Shown here: positions 16,773 through 26,278 of the stretch, in pieces
How the letters are laid out: each line of letters opens with the position of its first letter
Position numbering within the stretch: position 1 is the first letter of the stretch
From: CAZKRU01 sp964555235
Lineage (GTDB): Bacteria; Verrucomicrobiota; Verrucomicrobiia; Methylacidiphilales; CAMAQI01
NCBI GenBank assembly: GCA_964555235.1
Contig: CAZKRU010000006.1
Coordinates: 13,245 to 77,244, forward strand
Length of the DNA stretch: 64,000 bases
Reading direction: 5' to 3'
Notes under the pieces: model-generated
What the model was told of the DNA's origin: nothing
What the model saw: the letters and a program-made list of their open reading frames with translations, nothing else
Databases searched by the model: none
Made by a program: the position numbers and the translations under genes

Positions 16773-19700
16773 CTAAACGACTCGTTCGATTGTTTCCTTG
16801 AGTGCTTCGATCAAAATGGGTTTGGCGAGAAAATCATCAAATCCAGCTTCAAGGCATTCGCTCCGGATATTCACCATGGCATTCGCCGTCAACGCAATCA
16901 CCGGAACTCGCTTGGTTGTGGGTCGAAGCTTTTCCAATCGCCGAATCTCCCGCGTCGCCTCCATTCCATTCATGACGGGCATCTGAAGATCCATCAAAAT
17001 GAGATCGAACGTTTCAGTTTCCAAACAATCCAAGGCCTCTCTTCCGTTTTCAACAATCACGGAACGGTAGCCAAGTTGATCCGCAAAACGACGGATCAGA
17101 CTTTGGTTAATCGCGTTATCTTCAGCGATCAAGACTGAAAGAGGCATCACGCCTTTCGAACGGGAAGATTCCAAATGGAACCCCTCTTGAATCTCCGAAG
17201 CTCGAACGAGCCAAGTCGCAGTAAAGCACGATCCGACCCCCGGCGTACTCCGGGCCACAAGATCCCCCCCCATCAGTTGGCACAATTTTCTCGAAATCAC
17301 TAATCCGAGCCCCGTTCCACCATAGTTCCGGGTCATGGAAGAATCTCCTTGAACGAAAGGCTTGAAAAGTTTGGCCATGACCTCAGGAGTAATTCCAATT
17401 CCCGTATCTTCCACTTCAATTTCAATTCGGAATTCCGTACGGCTCAAGGGATGTACTTGAACGCGAAGAGTAATCTGACCCTGGGGGGTAAATTTCACGG
17501 CATTACTCATCAGATTCTGTAAGATCTGTCGAACTCGGGTCGGATCCAGCAAGAGGGGAACAGGAATGTCGAGGGAGATTTCGGTCCGCAGTGACAATTT
17601 TTTCTCTCGCGCACCCGGCTCAAAGAGCACACGGATATCGCGCAGGAGCGCAGGAAGATCTTCCGGAATTGATTCGATTTGCAGATGGCCGGCTTCAATT
17701 TTGGAAAGATCGAGAATATCATTGAGAAGAATCAGCAGCGATTTGCCGCTTGTCTCGATGATCTCGACATACTCTTTTTGATCCGGGGTGAGAGTGGTAT
17801 TTTTAAGCAGGCTTGCAAAGCCCATGACTCCATTCATCGGAGTACGGATTTCATGACTCATCACGGCCAAGAATTCACTTTTGGCCTGATCCGCACTTTC
17901 AGCCGCCTCTTTGGCCTGGATCAAAACCCGCTCCGACTCCTTGATCAACGTGACGTCAAAGTTCACTCCAATCATGTTGCTCAATTTACCTTGCTCATCT
18001 CGCTGCAGGATCCCGGCAGCTCTAATGTCGCGGACCTCCCCATTGGGACGGATAATTCGAAACTGAGTATCAAACGGTTTCTCCTCTTGAATGGCCTTCA
18101 ATATCTCATTTTCAGCGCGAGTTTTGTCATCGGGATGAAGGGCATGACTCCAGACCTGATAATCCGCTCCAAACTGCTCCTTCGAGATTCCGTAAATCTG
18201 GTACATCTGCTCATTCCACCAAAGGTGGTTATCGGTAATCTGATAATCCCAGACTCCGATTTGAGCGGTTTCAGTTGCAAGACGATGCCGGTTTGAAAGC
18301 GTTAAAAGCTCCGCTTCAAAACGTTTGCGGTCCGAAATATCGATCGCAAAAACACCCACCAAAAATGATCCCGGAATTTCAGGATTCGGAATGGGAAATT
18401 GGAGAGAGATAAAGCGATTGAGCGTTCCATCGTGGCGGATGATGCTTTTTTCGGACTCAACAACCCCCATTTTCTGAAGCACTTGCACGATTCTTTTTTG
18501 ATATTTTTCCGCGACCTCTGAAGAGAAAATATCGCACAGAAAACTTCCTTCCACTTTCTCACGACTCTTTCCCAAGAATTTACAGAGTGCGGAATTCGCA
18601 AGAACGATCTTCCCCTCAGGGGTCACGATCCAACCCAAGGCTGGATTATGCATCATGATTGCCTGAAATCCGGCCTCCACCTGCTCCAAGGAATGTAGGG
18701 TCTTTTTCATCTCAGTGATGTCGGAAATGAATCCGTGCCAGAGAATCGCCCCATTCTCGAGACGCTCGGGAATCGACTGTCCAAACAACCAACGAAGTCC
18801 TTTCGAGGGAAGTTGAACCCGGTACTCACATTTCCAAGTGGTGAAGTTTTTTGCGGAGTCCTCTATCGATTTCGTGACCCGAGAGAAATCCTCAGGGTGA
18901 AGCCGATCCAGAATGATCTGTGCGCTCTCCCTCACCTCCGCAGGAGACACTTCGTAGATTTCAAAAATCCCCTCACTCGCATATGGAAAAAATGAGGTTC
19001 CATCTGCATTCAGTTGGTACTGATAAATCACTCCAGGAACCTGTGAGGAGATTTTTTTAAGAAGCCCTGCACTTTCTCGTTCCAGCTTGAGTGATCGATT
19101 ACGTTGCTCCTCCAGAACCGCGATCAGAAGTCCACACCCACAAATCACCAGAATATAGGACTGCAAAAGGAATAGACTTTCGTGGAGGGAGCTCATCTGA
19201 AAGATCCCCCTTCCATGAATCGTGGCATAAATACTTAAACCGCAAAGCAGCAACCCCAGTAGCGTCGCACCGTACTGCCCAAATCGCATTGAGATCCAGA
19301 AAATAATTGGAAAGAGTGAGAAAAGAATCGGGTAGCGTTGTCCAGAAACTTCCTGAATACCGAGAAACGCAATCCAAGTGAATACGATTGCAATCACGAG
19401 CCCCAACCCGAGCTCAACCACTCGAGAGCCTCTCCATTTTGGCCACTCTTTCCAAACCATCAGCAGTGGGGTGATCAGAAGTATTCCGGTTGCGTCCCCC
19501 ACCCACCAAGTCAGAAAACACATGAAGAGATTGGGAAGCGGGACAAGACCATGCATTCCCAGCGTCGAGGCCCCAACCGCTGCCGCAACGGAAGTCGCGG
19601 CAAGGGCTGGCCCCACCAAAAACCAACCAATTTGCTTCACTTCCTCAAAGGGAAGCCGGATCTTCAAACGTTCGACCAAAGAATGTGCTACCAACATCGA

Positions 19701-19994
19701 GGCCGTACTTCCGATCATAATTCCGAAGGAGGCGGTCCAAGGGATCGGATGGCCCAAAATATTGATCAGGAAAGAACCGAGGGCAATTGCCGGCCAAGCG
19801 GATCTTCCTTGAATCAATAGAATCGCAAGACCAATTCCTGAAGGAGGCCACAAGGGGGAGACGTTGGTATTGACAAATGGCATCCCCAATCCGATCTGTC
19901 CCCCCACCCAAATGAGAAGAGCGCCAATGCCCCAGCTCAACCCCTCTCGTACAGTAGGGGTCCTCCACCATAATGAATTAAAAATGAATTTCAT
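16773..19994 (-). CDS. MASE1-PAS hybrid sensor histidine kinase
   Basis: The 1,073-residue membrane sensor has, in order, an N-terminal MASE1 integral membrane domain with about eight segments (residues about 10-300), three PAS/PAC units (about 310-690), a HisKA domain with phosphoacceptor H714 in SHEIRTPMNG, an HATPase domain with DTGIGI and GGTGLGL boxes, and a C-terminal receiver with D1002 in LILMDLQMP. MASE1 signals are mostly undefined. There is no adjacent response regulator, so output must go through an Hpt protein or another regulator elsewhere. It diverges from a Ser/Thr kinase gene across a 138-base shared promoter region, which suggests but does not prove joint control. Confidence 0.93.
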   Translation of the reverse strand: MKFIFNSLWWRTPTVREGLSWGIGALLIWVGGQIGLGMPFVNTNVSPLWPPSGIGLAILLIQGRSAWPAIALGSFLINILGHPIPWTASFGIMIGSTASMLVAHSLVERLKIRLPFEEVKQIGWFLVGPALAATSVAAAVGASTLGMHGLVPLPNLFMCFLTWWVGDATGILLITPLLMVWKEWPKWRGSRVVELGLGLVIAIVFTWIAFLGIQEVSGQRYPILFSLFPIIFWISMRFGQYGATLLGLLLCGLSIYATIHGRGIFQMSSLHESLFLLQSYILVICGCGLLIAVLEEQRNRSLKLERESAGLLKKISSQVPGVIYQYQLNADGTSFFPYASEGIFEIYEVSPAEVRESAQIILDRLHPEDFSRVTKSIEDSAKNFTTWKCEYRVQLPSKGLRWLFGQSIPERLENGAILWHGFISDITEMKKTLHSLEQVEAGFQAIMMHNPALGWIVTPEGKIVLANSALCKFLGKSREKVEGSFLCDIFSSEVAEKYQKRIVQVLQKMGVVESEKSIIRHDGTLNRFISLQFPIPNPEIPGSFLVGVFAIDISDRKRFEAELLTLSNRHRLATETAQIGVWDYQITDNHLWWNEQMYQIYGISKEQFGADYQVWSHALHPDDKTRAENEILKAIQEEKPFDTQFRIIRPNGEVRDIRAAGILQRDEQGKLSNMIGVNFDVTLIKESERVLIQAKEAAESADQAKSEFLAVMSHEIRTPMNGVMGFASLLKNTTLTPDQKEYVEIIETSGKSLLILLNDILDLSKIEAGHLQIESIPEDLPALLRDIRVLFEPGAREKKLSLRTEISLDIPVPLLLDPTRVRQILQNLMSNAVKFTPQGQITLRVQVHPLSRTEFRIEIEVEDTGIGITPEVMAKLFKPFVQGDSSMTRNYGGTGLGLVISRKLCQLMGGDLVARSTPGVGSCFTATWLVRASEIQEGFHLESSRSKGVMPLSVLIAEDNAINQSLIRRFADQLGYRSVIVENGREALDCLETETFDLILMDLQMPVMNGMEATREIRRLEKLRPTTKRVPVIALTANAMVNIRSECLEAGFDDFLAKPILIEALKETIERVV

Positions 19995-20083
19995 GACCGA
20001 ACCTTCTTACCCTATGGGAAAGGATAAAACGGTCAACGCAACAAATCCCCGTCAACCTCACACGGCTCCTCTGATTCAAAGTC

Positions 20084-20112
20084 TTGCGTTTGGCGAGAAG
20101 CTTGGCTATTTT
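20084..20112 (+). promoter_or_regulatory. Candidate sigma-70 promoter for the Ser/Thr kinase gene
   Basis: TTGCGT (20084-20089) and TATTTT (20107-20112) are separated by 17 bases and lie about 20 bases before the kinase ATG. The match is modest (three and four of six). Start site would fall near 20119. Confidence 0.3.
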
Positions 20113-20132
20113 TAAACAGTTCATCAATACGC

Positions 20133-22919
20133 ATGGAACCTGTCCTTGACACCCCCAATCCGGCGACACCGGAGTCTTCGGACTCCCCATCATCACAGAC
20201 ACTCTGTGTCATCCGGGTCTTTAGCGACCTTTACAAGCCGGAAAAAAGTCCGGAAGTCCTCCAAACGATGCTCCCTTCACTGGCCCAGGAACTTCACGCT
20301 CTGGCCGCACCGTGGCAGGGGGAGGTTTTGGAAACGGAAGGAAACGGACTCGTTCTTGCCTTCTCATCGCCATCCACCGGTCCTCGGACGGATACGCTGA
20401 ACGCCTGTCGCGCCATCCCGACCCTCATTCAACAACTCTCCGCATTTCGACTGACTCGCCCTGCAGAGGAACAGACTTACTACCATTTTGGCGCTTCCAT
20501 TGTCACCGCCTCGAAGGAGACTGGAGATTTTGAGGCGGCCCGTGAACATGCGTTCGAGTGGGCGTTTTCTCTGGCGAGCATGTCACAACCCGAACAGATC
20601 CTGACCGAGCAACTGACGTTTCAGGAACTCTCTCAAGAACTTCCCTCGGGTTGGAAAACCATTGAAACGGAAGCGGATTTCGGGAATGAAAGCCAACAGA
20701 TTTACTCCAAAAGCGCTTCCTCTCGGGAACTTCCCGCCCCCCTCCGACGTAAATGCTATGTCGTCACACCTGACGCCTCCGGGAGCCACCCGGATTCGCT
20801 CTGTCTTTATTATACCCACTCCTTGGTACTCCCCAATGCCCCGACCCCCCTTCCGATTCTTCGACTCTATGTCGCAAGCTCCAGCGAGGAATCGACGACT
20901 GCCTCCACGACAGCGACTCCTGAAACCGGTGGAGGTGAAACAAAAATCGGCCGATTCACCCTCCTGAGCGTTCTCGGAGTCGGAGGAATGGGACAGGTTT
21001 GGAAGGCCAAGGATAATTTCGGAAATCTCGTTGCTTTAAAAATGATGCTTCCCGGAAACGCCGCGGTGGAAGGTCAACTCGCCCGTTTCCGTCGCGAAGC
21101 CGAGATCATGTCCAAACTTCCCCACCACAATATCTGTCGCATTTTTGAAGTCGGAGAAGCGAATAGCATCTGCTACATCGCCATGGAGCTGGTTCAAGGA
21201 ATCTCGCTCCACGATCTCCTCCACTATCCAATCAATGACGGACTTGCCGAGACCCAATCCCGCCGATCGGCACCGACCCTCGCCGAAACAATCAAGCAGA
21301 TCCTGGCGTTAAAAGCGCTCCCCAAGGTGGAAGGGGCCAAACGGAAATCCATCAACCGGATCCTTCCGGTTCCCCAAACAATCGGACTCCTGAATAAAAT
21401 TTGTGACGCCCTTCAATTCGCTCACGACCACAATATTCTCCATCGCGATCTCAAGCCCGCCAACATCATGCTTCGCGAAGACGGCGAACCGGTCGTGATG
21501 GATTTCGGACTTGGAAAACTAGAGACCGATGACCACGACAAAGACCTCTCCCTCACCATGTCAGGAGCAATGCTGGGGACCGTCCAATACATGTCTCCGG
21601 AACAGGCCCTCTCCAGCAAAGATGTCGATGGACGCGCGGATGTCTATTCCATTGGTGCGATTCTCTACGAAATGCTCACCGGCCATCATCACTTCACCGT
21701 AACGGGAAATCTGCTCAAGGATGCCCAAGCCCTTCAGGATCACGAACCGTCGAGACCGAGCACGCACAACAACATCCTTGAATCGGATTTGGAAGTCGTC
21801 GTCCTAAAATCCCTTCACCCGGAAGCCGAGCGCCGTTACCGGAGCCCATCCGCACTTTCCGATGATCTGGACCGCTATCGTCATGGCGAAGCAATCACTG
21901 CAAAACCGGTGACCCTACGGGATGTTGCAAGAAGATTCTACAAACGGAATCGACCGGCAGCCATCGCGACGTTCATCTCGGCGGGGGTCCTCGTTGGCGG
22001 CGCCATCGGGGGAGGCATTTATCTCAATCAAGCCCGAATTGAGGCGGTTAATGCAAAACAGAATGCGGAAATTCAAAAAAATGAAGCGGTCGCTGCGCTG
22101 AAACAGGCCGAAGTTAGTGAGCGTAAAGCCGTGGAAGCCAAGCAAAAAGCAGATGAAGCACTTGCCCTTGCTGAAGAACAAAAGCAAAAGGCGATTGAAG
22201 CCGGGGATGATGCATTAAGAGAAAAACGTCGCGCTCAAGCAGCTCTTGCCGATCTCAATGTCGCTTCTGGAAAATTATCCCAAGCGGAAGCGAATGCAGA
22301 ACAAGCAAAACGTGATGCCGAAGATCTCAAGAAAGAGAAGCAGCTGGCCGAGTTAAAAAACCAAGAATTTGAGCAACAGCAGAAAGAGCGAGATCGAAAA
22401 AGACGAGCAATGGCTCAATCTGACCCGAATCGCTTATCAAGGGAAGATTACCAGAGAATTTCTCAAAACCTCACTCAAGGCCTTTCTCGTATCTTCCGAC
22501 CTCACGATCTCAATTTTGCCGTGGACGAGTGCAACAAGATTCTCAATTCTTCACCTGAACATGTCGGAGTGCTTCTCGCGGTCTCCAAACTCGCTCTGGC
22601 AGACGACAATCTCCCAACCTCCCTCGACGCCCTCGAGAAAATTGCAAAAATCAAAGAAACGGATTTCAATCGAGACGACAAAATGCTTGCGACGCAATTT
22701 TCCGATATGCTCGCAAGCCATATGGAAGCCAAACCCGATTTCTTTGATAACAAAGCCAAAGATGATGCAGTCATGAAACGCTCTGCCATTTTCGATGCGT
22801 GGAGGGAGATGGGGAGCGCGGATCAGTCCTTTGCGAGATATATGCGCAAATCAGGAGCGCTCAGCTTTAACGACAAACAAGCGATTATCAAATTCTTCAA
22901 ATCCCGCGAATCCCATTAA
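20133..22919 (+). CDS. Membrane Ser/Thr protein kinase with degenerate cyclase domain and coiled coil
   Basis: The 928-residue protein has four parts. Residues about 20-200 resemble a class III nucleotide cyclase domain, but the second metal-site GD is GN (ETEGNGLVLAF) and the N/R transition-state residues are not evident, so it is probably a pseudo-cyclase. A PknB-type kinase domain follows (about 271-590), with GVGGMGQVW, HRDLKPANIM and DFGLGK all intact. A lysine-rich insert of about 45 residues (365-410) precedes the catalytic loop. One transmembrane helix (about 607-630) leads to a long Ala/Lys/Glu coiled coil (about 635-760) and an unrecognised tail. Known kinases of this layout sense through the distal part; here that part is all coiled coil. 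Confidence 0.9.
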   Translation: MEPVLDTPNPATPESSDSPSSQTLCVIRVFSDLYKPEKSPEVLQTMLPSLAQELHALAAPWQGEVLETEGNGLVLAFSSPSTGPRTDTLNACRAIPTLIQQLSAFRLTRPAEEQTYYHFGASIVTASKETGDFEAAREHAFEWAFSLASMSQPEQILTEQLTFQELSQELPSGWKTIETEADFGNESQQIYSKSASSRELPAPLRRKCYVVTPDASGSHPDSLCLYYTHSLVLPNAPTPLPILRLYVASSSEESTTASTTATPETGGGETKIGRFTLLSVLGVGGMGQVWKAKDNFGNLVALKMMLPGNAAVEGQLARFRREAEIMSKLPHHNICRIFEVGEANSICYIAMELVQGISLHDLLHYPINDGLAETQSRRSAPTLAETIKQILALKALPKVEGAKRKSINRILPVPQTIGLLNKICDALQFAHDHNILHRDLKPANIMLREDGEPVVMDFGLGKLETDDHDKDLSLTMSGAMLGTVQYMSPEQALSSKDVDGRADVYSIGAILYEMLTGHHHFTVTGNLLKDAQALQDHEPSRPSTHNNILESDLEVVVLKSLHPEAERRYRSPSALSDDLDRYRHGEAITAKPVTLRDVARRFYKRNRPAAIATFISAGVLVGGAIGGGIYLNQARIEAVNAKQNAEIQKNEAVAALKQAEVSERKAVEAKQKADEALALAEEQKQKAIEAGDDALREKRRAQAALADLNVASGKLSQAEANAEQAKRDAEDLKKEKQLAELKNQEFEQQQKERDRKRRAMAQSDPNRLSREDYQRISQNLTQGLSRIFRPHDLNFAVDECNKILNSSPEHVGVLLAVSKLALADDNLPTSLDALEKIAKIKETDFNRDDKMLATQFSDMLASHMEAKPDFFDNKAKDDAVMKRSAIFDAWREMGSADQSFARYMRKSGALSFNDKQAIIKFFKSRESH

Positions 22920-23018
22920 ACCCCCAATCATTAGCGAAGAATTGACGCGACGGATGGTTTCACACAAAGCTTCAGCCCCCGTGCTCGTGGGACAATGAGT
23001 GGAGAGAACAGAATCATC

Positions 23019-23146
23019 TCTCTCGCCAAGTTCGCCAACCTGCCCGCAATGCTACGCATAGCGTTGCAGGCGGGGGCGCGAAGGGTTGAATTCCGATTTA
23101 AAAACAAAAAAGGGTTTCTTGGCGGCTTGGCGAACTTCGCGAGAGA
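23019..23146. repeat. Inverted repeat, TCTCGCCAAGTTCGCCAA type, with inner hairpin
   Basis: The left arm at 23019-23038 and right arm at 23127-23146 pair over 20 bases with one mismatch. Inside, CCTGCCCGCAATGCTACG and its near-complement before 23080 form a second stem. The outer arm is the same word used in the repeat at 50302-50395, so the two are members of one dispersed family. Confidence 0.65.
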
Positions 23147-23180
23147 CAACGACTTAGCAGGTTTGTTCTTTAGGAACCAC

Positions 23181-23258
23181 AAAACCCTTCCGAAAGGAAT
23201 AACTCTCCAGCCGGAGGCGTGACTGGTTTGGTGCGGGGGCGAAGGGGGGGGGCACAAT
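23181..23258 (+). repeat. Dispersed repeat, copy A (CCGGAGGCGTGA type)
   Basis: About 78 bases from AAAACCCTTCCGAAAGG to GGGGCACAAT closely match 48257-48331 in the same orientation. The core GGTTTGGTGCGGGGGCGAAG is identical. Copy A has nine Gs after GAA where copy B has six. Confidence 0.75.
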
Positions 23259-23339
23259 GCTCACGAAGGAAATCCAGCTTTTATTTTTGGGAGCCGAGAA
23301 CCGGTCACTCAAAGGATTGAAACAAAAAAGGATTCCCCC

Positions 23340-23366
23340 TTTGTGAGCTTGGTGCCTTGGTGTGAA
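23340..23366. repeat. Single arm of TTTGTGAGCTTGGTGCC repeat
   Basis: The stretch TTTGTGAGCTTGGTGCC continuing to TTGGTGTGAAA closely matches the right arm of the inverted repeat at 52556-52584. No clear facing arm is seen here. Confidence 0.5.
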
Positions 23367-23520
23367 AAAACTCCCTTCACTACGGTGCTAGCACGTTCCA
23401 CGGACAGGAGCTTCGTGTGAAAACTCACCATTTTTCTTATTTTCTATGAGATCATTAAGGATTGGGGATTAAAACTCAGGACGACTTGCAAGCGCGAGTT
23501 TTTTCCTCTAGACCTTTTTG

Positions 23521-24000
23521 ATGGATCAACTGCTTGCCCTTCTTGAAGAAAACGCGCTCCTCTCTCCAGAGACGCTCGCCAAACGCCTGAACCTCTCGGT
23601 CGATGAGGTCAAGACCCGGATCCAAAAGCTGGAAGACGATAAGATCATCCTGGCCTACAAAGCCATCGTGGATGACGAGAAAACGGAACGTCAAACGGTT
23701 AAGGCGGCCATCGAAGTCAAACTCACCCCCGAACGCGGTGGCGGATTCAATCGCCTCGCCTCCCGAATTGCGCGCCACCCGGAAGTCACCTCCTGCTTTT
23801 TGATGAGCGGCGGATACGATCTTCTTGTTTTTGTCGAAGGAAAGACGCTCAAGGAAGTCGCCATGTTTGTTTCAGAAAAACTTTCAACCATCCAAGGCGT
23901 TGTCTCCACCGCCACTCACTTCATGCTCAAAGCCTACAAGGAGCAGGGTGTCATGATGGAGTGCGAGACCGCCGATGAACGCCTCAAGGTCAGCCCCTGA
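23521..24000 (+). CDS. Lrp/AsnC family transcriptional regulator
   Basis: The 159-residue DNA-binding protein has an N-terminal winged helix (residues about 1-50, LSPETLAKRLNLSVDEVKTRI) and a C-terminal RAM domain (about 65-140, VTSCFLMSGGYDLLVFVEG). Family members bind amino acids through the RAM domain and control amino-acid metabolism. A TTG at 23518 would add one Met; ATG is preferred. It is 42 bases upstream of an aminotransferase gene, its most likely target, and autoregulation is common in this family. The first helix-turn-helix residues are shorter than in E. coli Lrp, which fits the AsnC-like short form. Confidence 0.92.
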   Translation: MDQLLALLEENALLSPETLAKRLNLSVDEVKTRIQKLEDDKIILAYKAIVDDEKTERQTVKAAIEVKLTPERGGGFNRLASRIARHPEVTSCFLMSGGYDLLVFVEGKTLKEVAMFVSEKLSTIQGVVSTATHFMLKAYKEQGVMMECETADERLKVSP

Positions 24001-24042
24001 CGCTGGCGCCACTTTCATTAAATTTTAACCAGCTCCCTCTCC

Positions 24043-25236
24043 ATGAAGAAAACATCCTCCCCTCCTCGTAACTTTGTTGCGGATCACGTTCGCTCCATTC
24101 CGCGCTCGGGAATTCGTGATTTTTTTGAAATCGTCCAGTCGATGAACGATGTCATTTCGCTCGGAATCGGCGAGCCTGATTTCGTCACCCCGTGGCATAT
24201 TCGCGAAGCGGCGATTTACGCGTTGGAGCAGGGAAAAACCGGTTACACCTCGAACCTCGGACTCCCGAAGCTCCGCAAAACGATTGCCAAGTATGTGGCA
24301 AAGGACTACGGCGTTGAATATGATGGGATGACGGAAGTCCTCGTGGCGGTCGGCGTCTCCGAAGCGATGGATATCGCCCTCCGCGCGATTATCAATCCCG
24401 GCGACGAAGTGCTCTACCATGAGCCGTGCTATGTCTCCTATCACCCGAGCATCTCCCTCGCTCACGGAAAACCCGTTTCGATCGCCACTTATGCTGAGGA
24501 TCACTTCAAGCTTCGCCCTGATCTCCTTGCGGAAAAAATCACTCCGAAGAGCAAGGCTCTCATCCTGAATTTCCCAACCAATCCGACCGGAGCCGTGATG
24601 TCCCGCACGGAGCTACAACCGATTGCGGACCTTTGTATTCAACACGATCTCCTCGTGATTACGGACGAGATTTACTCGGAACTCACTTACGACAAAACCC
24701 ACACCTCCATCGCCGCGCTCCCTGGCATGAGGGAACGGACCATCTTTCTTCACGGCTTCTCAAAAGCTTTCGCGATGACCGGATTCCGGATCGGCTACGC
24801 TTGCGCCCCGGTCGCGCTCACCGAAGCGATGATGCGCATTCACCAATACTCGATGCTTTGCGCGTCAATCATCAGTCAGGAAGCGGCTGTGGAAGCGCTG
24901 GAAAAGGGATTGCCCGACATGCAGATGATGCGGGAGCAATACCAGATGCGACGCAATTTTCTGGTAAAATCCTTTCGCGAAATCGGACTCCCCTGTTTTG
25001 AGCCACACGGTGCCTTTTATCTTTTTCCCCGAGTCGATCAGACCGGATTGAACTCGCGCGAGTTTGCGGTTCGACTTTTGGAGGAAGAAAAAGTCGCTCT
25101 AGTTCCGGGGAATGCGTTTGGACTCAGCGGAGAAGGTCATGTGCGATGCAGTTACGCCACCGCCTTTGAGCAATTGGAAATCGCCGTGGAACGGATCGGA
25201 AACTTTGTCGGTCGCCTGCGTAAGGCGGGCGCATGA
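24043..25236 (+). CDS. Class I/II pyridoxal phosphate aminotransferase
   Basis: The 397-residue fold-type I aminotransferase resembles the PatA/aspartate-aromatic group. SLGIGEPDFVTP at the N-terminus, the NFPTNPTGAVMS loop, TDEIYSEL and the Schiff-base K241 in HGFSKAFAMTGFRIGY are all present, with the PLP-phosphate Arg in the same motif. Substrate cannot be told; alanine, aspartate or aromatic amino acids are candidates. It lies between an Lrp-type regulator and a membrane protein joined by an ATGA overlap, so it is probably under Lrp-type control. Confidence 0.92.
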   Translation: MKKTSSPPRNFVADHVRSIPRSGIRDFFEIVQSMNDVISLGIGEPDFVTPWHIREAAIYALEQGKTGYTSNLGLPKLRKTIAKYVAKDYGVEYDGMTEVLVAVGVSEAMDIALRAIINPGDEVLYHEPCYVSYHPSISLAHGKPVSIATYAEDHFKLRPDLLAEKITPKSKALILNFPTNPTGAVMSRTELQPIADLCIQHDLLVITDEIYSELTYDKTHTSIAALPGMRERTIFLHGFSKAFAMTGFRIGYACAPVALTEAMMRIHQYSMLCASIISQEAAVEALEKGLPDMQMMREQYQMRRNFLVKSFREIGLPCFEPHGAFYLFPRVDQTGLNSREFAVRLLEEEKVALVPGNAFGLSGEGHVRCSYATAFEQLEIAVERIGNFVGRLRKAGA

Positions 25237-25958
25237 CTTCACCCACCCCTGAAAGCTCTTTTCATATCGGAGGCCCCTCTCATTGGGTGGTTTTTGGACT
25301 AATCCTCTTGGTTCCACTACTGCTAAGCCTATGGGCTCGGCGATTCCCTTCCGCACAAAAACCGATCAGTCGGATTTTTGCTTCAGTGCTCCTGGCAACC
25401 TTATTTCTCGATGGCTGGATCGAATACAAAATCGGCCACTTTTCGCTTGAAACCCTCTTCCCGTTTCACGTCTGTGATATGGCAATCTTACTCACCGTTG
25501 GCTGTTTTTGGTTTAACAGTTTTCTCTGTTTTGAAGTTCTCTATTTTTGGGGGCTGACCGGAACCGTCCAAGCGCTTCTCACCCCCGACCTCGCCTACGA
25601 TTTTCCCCATCCAAAATTTATCACCTTCTTCATCAATCACGCGGGAATTATTTCCGCAATTGGCTATGCCGTTTTCGGCCTAAAACTTCTTCCGACCCCC
25701 CAATCCCGACTTCGTGTTTTTAAAATTTCCATCGGCTACACGATTTTCCTCATGCTCTTTAATCATTTCGTCGGAACCAACTACGGTTACCTGAGTCACA
25801 AGCCGGCCAGCGCCTCCGCTCTGGATCTCTTCGGCCCCTGGCCTTGGTACATTCTCGTCATGCTGACGCTCTTCTGGGTGATCTTTTGGATCAACGAACT
25901 TCCTGCCCGCTGGTTACGGGCACGACGGGAACGGGAAAAATCCAAATCTGAATTATGA
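25233..25958 (+). CDS. TIGR02206/YwaF family integral membrane protein
   Basis: The 241-residue protein has six or seven hydrophobic segments and the family marks PFHVCDMAI near residue 80, LTPDLAYDFPHPKF near 115 and FNHFVGTNYGYL near 170. The family is widespread but has no proven function. Its start overlaps the aminotransferase stop and its stop overlaps the next small gene (ATGA both times), so all three are probably translated together. Confidence 0.85.
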   Translation: MTSPTPESSFHIGGPSHWVVFGLILLVPLLLSLWARRFPSAQKPISRIFASVLLATLFLDGWIEYKIGHFSLETLFPFHVCDMAILLTVGCFWFNSFLCFEVLYFWGLTGTVQALLTPDLAYDFPHPKFITFFINHAGIISAIGYAVFGLKLLPTPQSRLRVFKISIGYTIFLMLFNHFVGTNYGYLSHKPASASALDLFGPWPWYILVMLTLFWVIFWINELPARWLRARREREKSKSEL

Positions 25959-26191
25959 CGAAGCCAAATATTCAGTGTCTTGATTGCGGCCATGTTGGAC
26001 CCGTAGTTAAAAAAAATGGATCAGTCTTTGGCGGGTGTACAGAGCTTTTTGTTTTTGTAGTTCTTTTAATGTGTGGAATTATACCTGGCTTGCTTTATCT
26101 CATGATCATCGCCTCTCGTTCTAAGGAGCGTCGAGATAAGCGATATTGCTCCAAGTGTGGATCATCAGCAATTGCATTGAAGGACCCATAA
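25955..26191 (+). CDS. Small zinc-ribbon membrane protein
   Basis: This 78-residue protein has a CLDCGH pair at residues 8-11 and a CSKCGS pair near residue 65, flanking one hydrophobic stretch (about 30-52, ELFVFVVLLMCGIIPGLLYLMII). The two CxxC pairs could join into one zinc ribbon with the hydrophobic segment looping into the membrane, as in LITAF-like proteins; this is inference. It is translationally coupled to the TIGR02206 gene by an ATGA overlap. No function is known. Confidence 0.7.
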   Translation: MTKPNIQCLDCGHVGPVVKKNGSVFGGCTELFVFVVLLMCGIIPGLLYLMIIASRSKERRDKRYCSKCGSSAIALKDP

Positions 26192-26278
26192 GACTTTGGA
26201 AGGGAACTACACGTGCAAAGACTGAACCACGAGCCCACCACACTTGCGTTTAAAAAAAATCCCGGTTAAATGATCCTC

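Larger units (their letters stand above)
22920..23520. other. 600-base gene-free region packed with repeats
   Basis: No convincing gene is seen between the kinase and the Lrp regulator. The stretch holds three separate repeats annotated below and a weak stem (AAACTC with GAGTTT) near 23472-23504 before the regulator. A 108-codon minus-strand frame at 22931-23257 runs entirely through repeats and is not supported. Confidence 0.6.

Noticed and set aside
22931..23257. 108-codon minus-strand frame
   Set aside because: It runs entirely through inverted and dispersed repeats and has no domain; its start matches copy B of the repeat, not a protein family.
23340..23520. Intrinsic terminator or attenuator before the Lrp gene (AAACTC/GAGTTT stem)
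   Set aside because: The stem is six base pairs with a 20-base loop; too weak to annotate.
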